DNA of 64,000 nt from Chitinophagaceae bacterium UBA2791 (GTDB lineage Bacteria > Bacteroidota > Bacteroidia > Chitinophagales > Chitinophagaceae), in NCBI GenBank assembly GCA_002352105.1, contig DEHV01000045.1, positions 31,368 to 95,367 on the forward strand, in the 5' to 3' direction. Below, in pieces: positions 35,246 through 43,668 of this stretch. The first letter of the stretch is position 1, and the number at the start of each line of letters is the position of its first letter. The notes under the pieces were generated by a model that was given only the letters and a program-made list of their open reading frames with translations, was not told the DNA's origin and ran no database searches. The position numbers and the translations under genes are program-made.

Positions 35246-36463
35246 TCATTGTTCCTTCGCGGGATCAAGCTGGTTGATAAAAACAAATACGCCTTTTTTA
35301 TTCGCTATGATGATGTCTGTCTTGCCGTCCTTATTCATATCCTGGGTCGCAATATTAAGGCCCGCGCCGGAGTCATCGTCCACCTGCCGCTCTATCCAAT
35401 AAGGCTCCTTGCCCGGGGTAGGCTCAAACCAAAGCAGTAAGGCAGGGTCGTTCGTTCCGGGATCAGGGTTTTGATGGTGCGCCAGGTAGCGTTTTCCGGT
35501 GATGAAATCGGGCCGGCCGTCTCCGTTAAGATCGGCAAATACCGAAGCATGCGTTTGCGAGGTCGACTCGCTAAAAAGATGACGCTTAAAATCGATCCTG
35601 CTCCCCGCATCGGCAACCTGTTCGTACCACCACATGCCAAGTTGATGCGCGGATGCGCTGACCACGTCATTTTTTCCATCGCCATTTACGTCTACCACAT
35701 GCATATGCGAACATTCCTCTCCCAATGAGGCGGGGTGAAAAACCCAATTGGGTTGCCTTGGATCGGCAGGCCCTTCCCACCATCCTTCGGTAACGACCAC
35801 ATCGTTCCTTCCATCGTTATTGATATCGCCCAACCCGATGCCATGGGAAAAACGATTTGTTCCGGGCGCGTTTTCCGCGCTAACCGGGTATCTTGTCCAA
35901 TCTGTTTTGCCCTTATCCGGCGCGCGCAGCCAGACGATCTGCCTTCTGGCAGAATCGCCGCATAAAATATCCAGGCGTCCATCCCCGTCAACGTCTACAA
36001 AGGCCGGCGATTCGTTGGCAATGCCTATCGCCCTTTCCCCGTCGCCGATCGTATGTCGCTTCCAATCGCCTTCCTGGTTTTGCGGGTTCTCAAACCAGAA
36101 GGCCGGTTCTCCCGGATAATCGATCAATACCAGGTCGTCCCATCCATCCTGGTTAACATCCAGGCAAAAATTCAGAAAGGAATTGCTGTATTCTTTGGTA
36201 GGATCAAAAATACGGGAAGGCGCGATGGAATGCCTTTTCCAATCGGGGGCTTCAAACCAGAAATAGCCGGCTACCACATCCATTTCCCCGTCCCTGTTAA
36301 TATCCGCTACCGCCACGCCTTCGGAAAGAAAATCGTGGGTGATGGTTATTTTTTTAAAATCGGCGGTATCTTTTTTAAGCTCTTCCGCGTTGCCGCATCC
36401 GATACCCGAAAAAGCCAACGCTGCGGCAAAAAAGCATAATTTAATCTTTGAACTGCTCATCAT
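35246..36463 (-). CDS. FG-GAP/VCBS repeat lipoprotein
   Basis: 405 residues with a lipoprotein signal (AALAFSGIGCGNAE, lipobox SGIGC). Six or more repeats of D-x-N-x-DGxxD are spaced along the protein (for example VADINRDGEMDVV, CLDVNQDGWDDLV, LGDINNDGRNDVV, NMKDGK-type near the end), which make a calcium-dependent beta-propeller. Such surface lipoproteins often bind glycans or partner redox proteins. Its ATG overlaps the stop of the PVC-type dehydrogenase gene (ATGA), so the two are made together. Confidence 0.88.
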   Translation of the reverse strand: MMSSSKIKLCFFAAALAFSGIGCGNAEELKKDTADFKKITITHDFLSEGVAVADINRDGEMDVVAGYFWFEAPDWKRHSIAPSRIFDPTKEYSNSFLNFCLDVNQDGWDDLVLIDYPGEPAFWFENPQNQEGDWKRHTIGDGERAIGIANESPAFVDVDGDGRLDILCGDSARRQIVWLRAPDKGKTDWTRYPVSAENAPGTNRFSHGIGLGDINNDGRNDVVVTEGWWEGPADPRQPNWVFHPASLGEECSHMHVVDVNGDGKNDVVSASAHQLGMWWYEQVADAGSRIDFKRHLFSESTSQTHASVFADLNGDGRPDFITGKRYLAHHQNPDPGTNDPALLLWFEPTPGKEPYWIERQVDDDSGAGLNIATQDMNKDGKTDIIIANKKGVFVFINQLDPAKEQ

Positions 36464-39400
36464 TCACTTTTTAAGGTCAAAAGATAGGACATTAATGCAT
36501 TAAAATCTTCAGGAGCCAGGGTCGATCCGAACTGATCGGGCATGAGGGTAAACCTGGAAGCCGTTTTTTCCAGAATATCCTTTCGGACAATGGTAAACTC
36601 CTCGCCTGAGGCATTGGCGTATACGCTCGCCTCTCCTTCGTCGCGACGGAACAGGCCGGACAATACCCGGCCATCTTTAAGCCGGAGGGTATAGGTCCTG
36701 AATGTTTCAGAGATATTGCGATTGGGATCCAGGATCTTTTCAGTCAATGCGGTAACGCCCCATTTGCCTACTCCATCGAGCTGCGGGCCAATGCTTCCTC
36801 CTTCTCCTCCGACGCTATGGCAAGGCGCGCAGGTTCTGACAAAAATGGTCCGGCCGGTAACAGGCGAAGGAACGGAACGGGTGTTATTAAAATCGCTTAT
36901 CCTTTCAATAATAAGGCCCTGCCGCTCCTTATCGATCGTTTCCAAACCAGCCGTCAGCGCCTGGAACTCGGCCTTTTGCCTGGAAGAAATATTCATCATG
37001 ATCCGCTCTTCGATCTTAGGTTGAATGAGCGTACGCGGAAAGATCTCTCCCTTTCTCGCCTTGTCGAAAAGGATCGTTTTTCCTTCTTCAGAACCGGCCA
37101 GGGACATGACAATGATCTGTTGCAGATCCGGCCCCGCATTTTTTAAGCTGCTCATCATAGGGCTTACCTGTGCTGAAGGGAATTCGCCGACGATCGACAA
37201 TACCATTTTTCGGAAAGCGTCGTCGGAAGACTGGTCGTTAAACGCCTCCTTAGCCGCTTCCAGGTTCTTCCCGATATTAATATTCAGCAACGATTTCAAA
37301 GCGGCGCCTCTTATATCTATAAAAACGGCTGTATCTTTCAACCATCCTGTAATTACGGGTTCCAGGGAAGCTAACTTATACTGACCCGCAAGCCCGACCC
37401 CATATATAGGCTCCTTGATAAATATCTGGAGATCGTCCCATGTTTTCACAGAATCGGGCGTCCTGCCGTCTTTATATTTGGCTATCAGCGCCGCCGCCAG
37501 TTTTTTACCCCATTCCTGCATTTGAATAGTTTCTTTTTCTCCTTTTCTGTCGAGTCCCTGCTGCAATGCCCTAAAGGTTTGGTATTCGAGGGATATGTTC
37601 TTTTGGGATTTTGTCATGGCTGTATTTATGACCTCGCCGATCATGGAAGAAGGAATAAAGCGCATGATATGAAGAAAGGCATTCGGCAACGCCTCGTCGG
37701 GCATATCGTGTTCTTTTACATAATTGAACAGGAATAATCCCGACTCAGGAACCTGCACTCCCGCCAGCACGGTAGACAATACTTCCGCGTCTTCCTTCGA
37801 CCATTGCCTTGCCGCGGTCTCCTGCATCAACTTTCCGGATCTTAAAGCGTTCCTCAGCCCCAACCGTATCGTATAAGCCATATGCGAATCGAAGGAAGGC
37901 GTTTTCTTCCTGGCTGCTATAAGCCGTTCTATCGTATCCATGTCCTTAAATTTCGACAGCAGTTCCACGGCTGCGCGCTGAACATGGGGATCGGCATCCT
38001 CCAACCTTTCTATCGCGATCCCGCGCTGCAGGGTTTCATTGCCTTCCTGCTCCAGCAAAATGCGCAGGGTATGCAGCCTGACCAGCGGATCCGCATGCGC
38101 GGCAGACTGCCTGATCCTTTCGTTATCCAGGGCATTCAGCCGATGTAATACCCACAACGCATGGATATGTTCTCTTGCCGTTAGCCCGGTCTTATCCAAT
38201 AATGCTTTCAAGGGGGCGATGGCAGGCTGCCCGATGCGCTCTGCCAGTTGGTCGGCTACTGCCAGCCTCACCGCAAGATTTTCCATTGTTAGCGCCGCGA
38301 TCAGTTTGTCCACCGGCGCTGTAGTCCAGTCATTTAACGCATTCGCATTGCCCTTATAAGTGATCCGCCATATCCTGCCCCGAATACGATCTCTTTTAGG
38401 ATGATCGAGCGCTACTTCATAATGACCAATGATGCTGTTGTAAAAGTCGGCGATATACAGCGCGCCATCGGGTCCGAGCTTCACATCCACAGGCCTGAAC
38501 CAGGGATCTTCGCTCAGCACAAAATCCTCTTCTTTTTTACCCACGGGACTTGAGCCTTCAAAAACAAATGAGTTCCTGTACACCCTTGAAGACACGGCGT
38601 CGCCGATATAAAAATTACTCCTGTATGGCTCGGGATACCGGTCGTCGGCATAATACGCGATACCCGCCAACGCCGTTGCTTCATTCTCCAGCGGCTTCAT
38701 ATCAGGCGCGAAACCCATATCTTCTTCCTTGCCCCATTGCGTATAATCGCCCCCCCTTATCAGTTGGTACAAGGGAGAAGTATGGCAATCGGTAGAATAA
38801 AGATATCCCCGCTCATCATACGCGAGGCCAAAGGGGTTGATCCTTCCATAAGTCATATGCTCCACCCTGCTGCCGTCGCGCCGGAACCGGAAAGTGTTGC
38901 CGGATATCATATAAATGGAATCGCCGTCGGCGCCCGCTACGCGAGACCGGTTCGTATATCCATGACAGGCATGTATCCAACCGTCGTACCCCATGATAAA
39001 ATTGTTCACCATCCCATGAGTATCCGTATATTGAAAAGGTCCCAGCAACTTTTTCTGCCCGTCAGCCTTACCATCATGGTTTGCGTCTGTAAATCGGTAC
39101 ACATTCGGGATGCTGTACACAATGGCGCCATCATTCATGGGCATGACGCCGATAGGGATATTCAGGGAGTCGTTAAAATGCGTAAACTTATCAGCCTTCC
39201 CATCGCCATCGGTATCCTCGAGGATGGTAAGCCTGTCCTTCCCTTTCCCGGGAATTGCAGGAAAAGGATACTCAAACGATTGCGTAACCCACATGCGCCC
39301 TTTGGCGTCAAAGGCAATATTGATAGGTTTTCCTATATCGGGCTCCGAAGCATAGAGGGAGACTTCAAATCCTTCCGGGACCTTAAAACCAAGTCTTTCT

Positions 39401-39558
39401 TCCTCGGGAGTACGGGCGGGCGTGGCCCGGATATGGTCTTCAAAAAGCGGGCCGCTGTATTTGTCTTTATCTGCCTGGGATGCTTTCCCGTCGCGGCTTT
39501 CACACCCTGTGAACAGCAACGCGCCGGTAAGAAAAAAAATGCCTATCAGTTTTCGCAT
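36460..39558 (-). CDS. PVC-type membrane-bound dehydrogenase with HEAT repeats and c-type haem domain, lipoprotein
   Basis: 1032 residues from the ATG at 39558, chosen for its lipoprotein signal (FLTGALLFTGCESRD). Domain order: a beta-propeller dehydrogenase domain (about 45-400; PEGFEVSLYASEPDIGKP, GRMWVTQSFEYP) of the PVC type, HEAT-like helical repeats (about 440-840), and a C-terminal haem domain (about 890-1030) with the CAPCH haem motif and NISETFRTYTLRLKDGR. This architecture occurs in Planctomycetes and Bacteroidota sugar-utilisation loci. It probably oxidises a sugar or sugar alcohol outside the cytosol (inference). Confidence 0.9.
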   Translation of the reverse strand: MRKLIGIFFLTGALLFTGCESRDGKASQADKDKYSGPLFEDHIRATPARTPEEERLGFKVPEGFEVSLYASEPDIGKPINIAFDAKGRMWVTQSFEYPFPAIPGKGKDRLTILEDTDGDGKADKFTHFNDSLNIPIGVMPMNDGAIVYSIPNVYRFTDANHDGKADGQKKLLGPFQYTDTHGMVNNFIMGYDGWIHACHGYTNRSRVAGADGDSIYMISGNTFRFRRDGSRVEHMTYGRINPFGLAYDERGYLYSTDCHTSPLYQLIRGGDYTQWGKEEDMGFAPDMKPLENEATALAGIAYYADDRYPEPYRSNFYIGDAVSSRVYRNSFVFEGSSPVGKKEEDFVLSEDPWFRPVDVKLGPDGALYIADFYNSIIGHYEVALDHPKRDRIRGRIWRITYKGNANALNDWTTAPVDKLIAALTMENLAVRLAVADQLAERIGQPAIAPLKALLDKTGLTAREHIHALWVLHRLNALDNERIRQSAAHADPLVRLHTLRILLEQEGNETLQRGIAIERLEDADPHVQRAAVELLSKFKDMDTIERLIAARKKTPSFDSHMAYTIRLGLRNALRSGKLMQETAARQWSKEDAEVLSTVLAGVQVPESGLFLFNYVKEHDMPDEALPNAFLHIMRFIPSSMIGEVINTAMTKSQKNISLEYQTFRALQQGLDRKGEKETIQMQEWGKKLAAALIAKYKDGRTPDSVKTWDDLQIFIKEPIYGVGLAGQYKLASLEPVITGWLKDTAVFIDIRGAALKSLLNINIGKNLEAAKEAFNDQSSDDAFRKMVLSIVGEFPSAQVSPMMSSLKNAGPDLQQIIVMSLAGSEEGKTILFDKARKGEIFPRTLIQPKIEERIMMNISSRQKAEFQALTAGLETIDKERQGLIIERISDFNNTRSVPSPVTGRTIFVRTCAPCHSVGGEGGSIGPQLDGVGKWGVTALTEKILDPNRNISETFRTYTLRLKDGRVLSGLFRRDEGEASVYANASGEEFTIVRKDILEKTASRFTLMPDQFGSTLAPEDFNALMSYLLTLKSE

Positions 39559-39862
39559 AAGCTTAGTCAGTTTAGGTATAAATGAATTGGAGCGCGGCTT
39601 ATCGCCGCCCGGATTTGTGGTCGGCAACGCCGGCATTGTGCAATTACAATATATGATATTCTGATAAAAAGCTACATAAGCAACTCTGCAACCGGCGCTT
39701 ATTCAGCGGGTTGATCTTTGGAGATGCCTGTCATACGAACAGCGCCTGCTGACAGTGATCGAGGGGCCGCATTAGGGCGCCAACTGAAAGAATAAGCAAG
39801 CCCCGAATGCGGTCTATGAGAAAGGAGATCAGCGGGCTTTGTTAAAGCGCTTGCTTATATAT
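39559..39862. other. Intergenic region with nested inverted repeats
   Basis: This 304-bp stretch lies between the dehydratase stop and the PVC dehydrogenase start. It holds ATAAGCAAGC (39792-39801) and its perfect complement GCTTGCTTAT (39849-39858), with a nested AAGCCC/GGGCTT (39798-39803, 39834-39839). On the minus strand this is a plausible terminator of the dehydratase transcript, and the remainder should contain the promoter of the dehydrogenase. No gene is visible. Confidence 0.5.
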
Positions 39863-40981
39863 TTATATTCCGACTCCGTACTTCCTGATGACCTCAGGAT
39901 TCAATTCTATGCCCAGGCCGGGCGCTTGCGGGATATCCACATAACCGTCTTTCTGGACGAAAGGCTCTTTCAGTATTCCTTTACGTATAGGCGATTCCGT
40001 TACGGAAAACTCGAGGAAAGGCGCATGTGGTATGGAAGCGATCAGGTGCAGGGAAGCCGCCACAAGCGCTCCTGTTTTAAATGCGTGGGGAACGCACAGA
40101 ATATTATTATCCAAAGCAATTGAAGCGATCCTTTTGGCTTCGGTAAGCCCTCCGCACCTCGACATATCGGGTTGGATGACGTCCACATGCGCTTCATTGA
40201 CCAGTCGCGCAAAAGCCGCTCTGCCGCTTTCCTCCTCTCCCGTGGCGATACGCAGCACGGTAGATTCCGTAAGGATTTTATACCCGTGATAATCTTCTGC
40301 AGGCAGGGGTTCCTCCAGCCAGTAAATATTCAATTGCTCCAATGCCCTGGCAACATACATCGCCTCTTTCAGCCGATACCTTTTGCCGATATCTATCATG
40401 ATCTCTATATGATCTCCCGCCGCCTTACGGGCGGTTTTGACCAATTCAATATCCTTATGCACATCATAGCCCAAAGGACCCCAGCCATATTTGATCGCTG
40501 TGAATCCCTGCGAAACATAGGTTTCCGTCATTCTTTTCACTTCGCTGACGGTTTCGGGCATCAGCGCGCTGGCATAGGCGCGCGCCTTATTACTATAACT
40601 GCCGCCGAGCAATTTATGCACAGGCTTGCCTGTCGATTTACCCATGATATCCCATAGCGCCATATCTATACCGCTCATCACATGCATCACCGGCCCGCTC
40701 CTTCCGTAGTAATAGGTCTTGTCCCACATATCCCTCCATATCTGTTCATAATCGAAGGGATCCGCTCCCAATATTGCTTCCTTCAATCCATAACAGGTAC
40801 CATGCGACATATAGGCTTCCACTACGGCCTTGCCGACCAGCGGCGCGGTATCCACTTCGCCATACCCTGTAATTCCCTCGTCCGTTTCCACGATAATGAT
40901 CAGGTCGTCCTGCGTTCCGTCCGCCGCGCTTGAGATCTCAGGAAGCTTTAATACCAGCGCTTTTACATCGGTAATTTTCAT
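39863..40981 (-). CDS. Enolase-superfamily dehydratase (mandelate racemase/muconate lactonizing type)
   Basis: 372 residues. The N-terminal cap ends near residue 120; the barrel has metal ligands in IMIDIGKRY (Asp), WLEEPLPAE (Glu) and TGEEESG (Glu), and the base region VPHAFKTG with His. The lysine-side motif reads KYGWGP. This set is typical of acid-sugar dehydratases of the MR subgroup. It probably dehydrates an aldonate or uronate-derived acid to a 2-keto-3-deoxy acid; which one is unknown. It is flanked by SDR, RraA-like and transporter genes that would complete such a pathway. Confidence 0.88.
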   Translation of the reverse strand: MKITDVKALVLKLPEISSAADGTQDDLIIIVETDEGITGYGEVDTAPLVGKAVVEAYMSHGTCYGLKEAILGADPFDYEQIWRDMWDKTYYYGRSGPVMHVMSGIDMALWDIMGKSTGKPVHKLLGGSYSNKARAYASALMPETVSEVKRMTETYVSQGFTAIKYGWGPLGYDVHKDIELVKTARKAAGDHIEIMIDIGKRYRLKEAMYVARALEQLNIYWLEEPLPAEDYHGYKILTESTVLRIATGEEESGRAAFARLVNEAHVDVIQPDMSRCGGLTEAKRIASIALDNNILCVPHAFKTGALVAASLHLIASIPHAPFLEFSVTESPIRKGILKEPFVQKDGYVDIPQAPGLGIELNPEVIRKYGVGI

Positions 40982-41039
40982 CTGTTATGCATTTAAAAAT
41001 CTATTGATCGAATTTTTATGGCCCCGGGGCCGGTGAAAT

Positions 41040-42026
41040 TTATTTTATGCCGTTATTGTATTCCGGTTCCCTTACAGGCTTTTGTTTAAACAACGACAAT
41101 AAAAACGGTTCATATACGGTCGCCATTAAGGTGCTGACCAATATCAGGGCGCCTCCGATAGCCATCGGGATCGTAATCTTCTCCGATAACAGCAAAACGC
41201 CCATCAACGCAATAAAAAAAGGCAGCAGGTAATTCCCCAATATCGCCTGGGTCACATCCATTCGTTTCAATACGTAGAAGAACAGCAGGGAGGAAACGCC
41301 GTACACGATAACGCTTAATTCCAGCATTCCCATCAACGCCAGTTTGCCGCTATTGATGAATTCACTGAAACGAAAGGGCTCCACCCAGATCAGCAACGGC
41401 AGGCTGGCAATGCTCCCTATCAGGGAACTGTATACGAGTATCTCCAGTTCCGTAAATTTTTTATTCACCAATAATTTACAGCAGGTATTGTAATAGCCGC
41501 AGCAAAAGCAGGCAAAAAGAAAGATCAGGTTTCCGGTTAGGAATCCGCCATGCGCAAAATCAGCCCCCGACATATCGGGAATAGAGGTCAGCAACACGCC
41601 GGCGATGGCAAGGATAAAACTGAGGATGCGGACAATATTCATTTTCTCTTTCAGCATCCAGGATGCGAACATGGCGACGATCACGGGTATGGTCAGGGTA
41701 ATGATGCCGGCATTGGCGGCAAGCGTTAAGCGCGAGCCTACGGTATAAGCGTACTGCATAATAAAGATGCCGATCAGTCCGGGCAGCACAAAATATTTTA
41801 TATCCTTCTATCTCCAGCGCATACTTACGTTTCGCTTCTTGTTTTTTCTCCAAAGCAGGGGAAGAAAAATAAGCGCGCTGACGATCATGGGCACAAAGGC
41901 CACGGTAACCGGGCCAAGGCTGTCCCCGATCAGCCTGATCACCGGGACCTGGGTGGCCCACATGAAGTTCACCAATATCACCAGCGACCAATCAAATGCT
42001 TTTTGCCCTTTACCGGCATTTATCAT
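41040..42026 (-). pseudogene. DMT-family (EamA) transporter interrupted by one in-frame amber codon
   Basis: Read from the ATG at 42026, the gene codes 72 residues (start MINAGKGQKAFDWSLVILVNF, two membrane helices) and meets TAG at 41808-41810. Without any frame change the same frame continues for another 255 codons with clear EamA helices (VLPGLIGIFIMQYAYTVGSRL, LLFFYVLKRMDVTQA) to the TAA at 41040. The uninterrupted length, 328 positions, fits a ten-helix drug/metabolite transporter. A CAG to TAG change in MRWR-stop-KDIKY would explain it. The gene may be dead, or the base may be a sequencing error. Confidence 0.8.
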
Positions 42027-42041
42027 GAAAAGATATTTAGA

Positions 42042-42812
42042 TTATTTAGGAGGCAACCCCGAGCCAAAACCGCCATCCACTACCATCGAGGCCCCCGTCA
42101 CAAAAGAAGCGTCGTCGCTTGCCAGGAACAGGGCCGCCCGCGCCACTTCTTCCGGCTTTCCGATACGCCAGAGCGCATGCAGCTTACCGGCCTCTTTTCT
42201 CGCCTTGTCCGGGTCCGCCTGGCTTTGAAAATACCCTTCTGCCAGGCCTGCGTCTATATACCCCGGGCAGATGCAGTTCACCCGAACGCCCTCGCGTCCG
42301 TGATCAATGGCCATCGCCTTGGTCAGCCCGGCTATCGCGGCCTTGGTGGCGCAATATCCCGCGCAGGACGGCTCGACAAAAAAACTGTTTACGGAAGACA
42401 TGTTTACAATACTTCCTTTTGTCCGGCGCAAATGCGGCAAAAAATACTTTGAGCATAAAAACACTCCTCCTACATTAATGGAGAGCTGCGCATTCCACTC
42501 TTCAAAAGAGGTGTCTTCAACCGTTTTATTCACTTGTATAGCGGCATTGTTTACCAGCGCGTGAACAGCGCTGAATGCGTTTATCGTTTGCGCTACCAGC
42601 GCTTGCACTGAAGCGGGGCTCGACACATCGGTTTCAACGGCAATAGCGCTTCCTCCGGCGGCGGAGATCAGCTGAACCGTATCCCTGGCGCCTTGCAGAT
42701 TAATGTCGGCAACGACCACATTGGCGCCCGAACCGGCAAAGGCCAGCGCACAGGCCCTGCCAATGCCTGATCCCGACCCGGTAACCACCACGCATTTGTT
42801 CTTAAATCTCAT
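42042..42812 (-). CDS. SDR-family NAD(P)-dependent oxidoreductase
   Basis: 256 residues. The classical SDR motifs are all present: TGSGSGIGRACALAF (about 11-25), NNAAIQVN (about 86-93), the catalytic Ser in VNMSSVNSFF and YxxxK as YCATKAAI, and the closing CPGYIDAG and VTGASMVVDGGFGSG. It probably oxidises or reduces a sugar acid or polyol. It sits 15 bp before the transporter and beside the enolase-superfamily dehydratase, so they are likely one transcript. Confidence 0.92.
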   Translation of the reverse strand: MRFKNKCVVVTGSGSGIGRACALAFAGSGANVVVADINLQGARDTVQLISAAGGSAIAVETDVSSPASVQALVAQTINAFSAVHALVNNAAIQVNKTVEDTSFEEWNAQLSINVGGVFLCSKYFLPHLRRTKGSIVNMSSVNSFFVEPSCAGYCATKAAIAGLTKAMAIDHGREGVRVNCICPGYIDAGLAEGYFQSQADPDKARKEAGKLHALWRIGKPEEVARAALFLASDDASFVTGASMVVDGGFGSGLPPK

Positions 42813-42885
42813 ATAAGCTCCTTAGAATGGTTTGTATTGTTCATCCCTGCGCATCAACGCGTTCTATTGTAACGCCCGGTGTTCC

Positions 42886-43566
42886 TTACAACGATTTGTA
42901 CTTTTCATACACTTCCCGTAACGACTTGCCCTGCATTAATTCCCGGCGTGAAAAATTCTCATTGCTCACTTTTTCCTTAGCCAGTTGAAACACTTCCTTT
43001 TCCACCGCTTTGGGCACTACGACAATGCCATCAAAATCCGCAAACACCAGGTCGCCTTTGCTGACAGTCACCCCGCCGCACTCTATAGGCGTATCATAGG
43101 CGACCACCAATCCGCGACCCTTGGAATCCAGGGGCCTTATCCCCGCGTAATAAACAGGAAAATTCATTTCGATGATCCGGATACAGTCGCGTATCTGGCT
43201 ATCGCAAACGCATCCCGAAACGCCTTTCTGCCGGGCAACCGTCGACATCAGCTCTCCCCAGGGCGCATTGGAGCCGTTATAATCGGTAGAATGTATCACT
43301 ACATCCCCCGCATTCAGGGAGTCCATCGCTTCTATCTCCAGGCCATAAGGATTTCCTTCTGGGATCACATCGGTCTCCATCCAGTCGAGCGTTCTGGCCC
43401 GGCCAATAAATCCGCAGTTCCTGATATCGGGAAGCAGCGGGCGTAAGCGCTGATGCATAGCCTGGTTGCGGTAACCCAACTCGTCCAGGATATCGCATAC
43501 TGCGGCGACGTATAGGTTTTCCCTGATAAAAGCAAATAGCGTCGTATCGTTCTGTATCGGTATCAT
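42886..43566 (-). CDS. RraA-family protein (class II aldolase-like, HMG/CHA aldolase fold)
   Basis: 226 residues from the ATG at 43566 (MIPIQNDTTLFAFIRENLY). Family blocks are seen: DILDELGYRNQAMHQRLRPL, GDVVIHSTDYNGSNAPWGELMSTVAR (residues ~90-115), and CVCDSQIRDC. Relatives are 4-hydroxy-4-methyl-2-oxoglutarate aldolases or sugar-acid aldolases. Next to an acid-sugar dehydratase and an SDR, an aldolase role on a 2-keto acid is the likelier reading (inference). A TAGTTTTG element lies 6 nt before the ATG. Confidence 0.87.
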   Translation of the reverse strand: MIPIQNDTTLFAFIRENLYVAAVCDILDELGYRNQAMHQRLRPLLPDIRNCGFIGRARTLDWMETDVIPEGNPYGLEIEAMDSLNAGDVVIHSTDYNGSNAPWGELMSTVARQKGVSGCVCDSQIRDCIRIIEMNFPVYYAGIRPLDSKGRGLVVAYDTPIECGGVTVSKGDLVFADFDGIVVVPKAVEKEVFQLAKEKVSNENFSRRELMQGKSLREVYEKYKSL

Positions 43567-43572
43567 AACCTC

Positions 43573-43580
43573 CAAAACTA
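43573..43580 (-). promoter_or_regulatory. TAnnTTTG element of the RraA-like gene
   Basis: On the minus strand TAGTTTTG is followed by GAGGTT and then the ATG at 43566. No TTG sits at the proper -33 spacing. It suggests a very short leader. Confidence 0.4.
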
Positions 43581-43668
43581 CTAGCAACAATAAGACTAGT
43601 TTTAGCCTATCTTGATGAATCTATACCCTATTTTGTTTAGTCTCAAAATCGGCTTGAACAATAATATT

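Noticed and set aside
38737..39585. Open frame opposite the start of the PVC dehydrogenase
   Set aside because: Low-complexity translation antisense to a strongly recognised gene.
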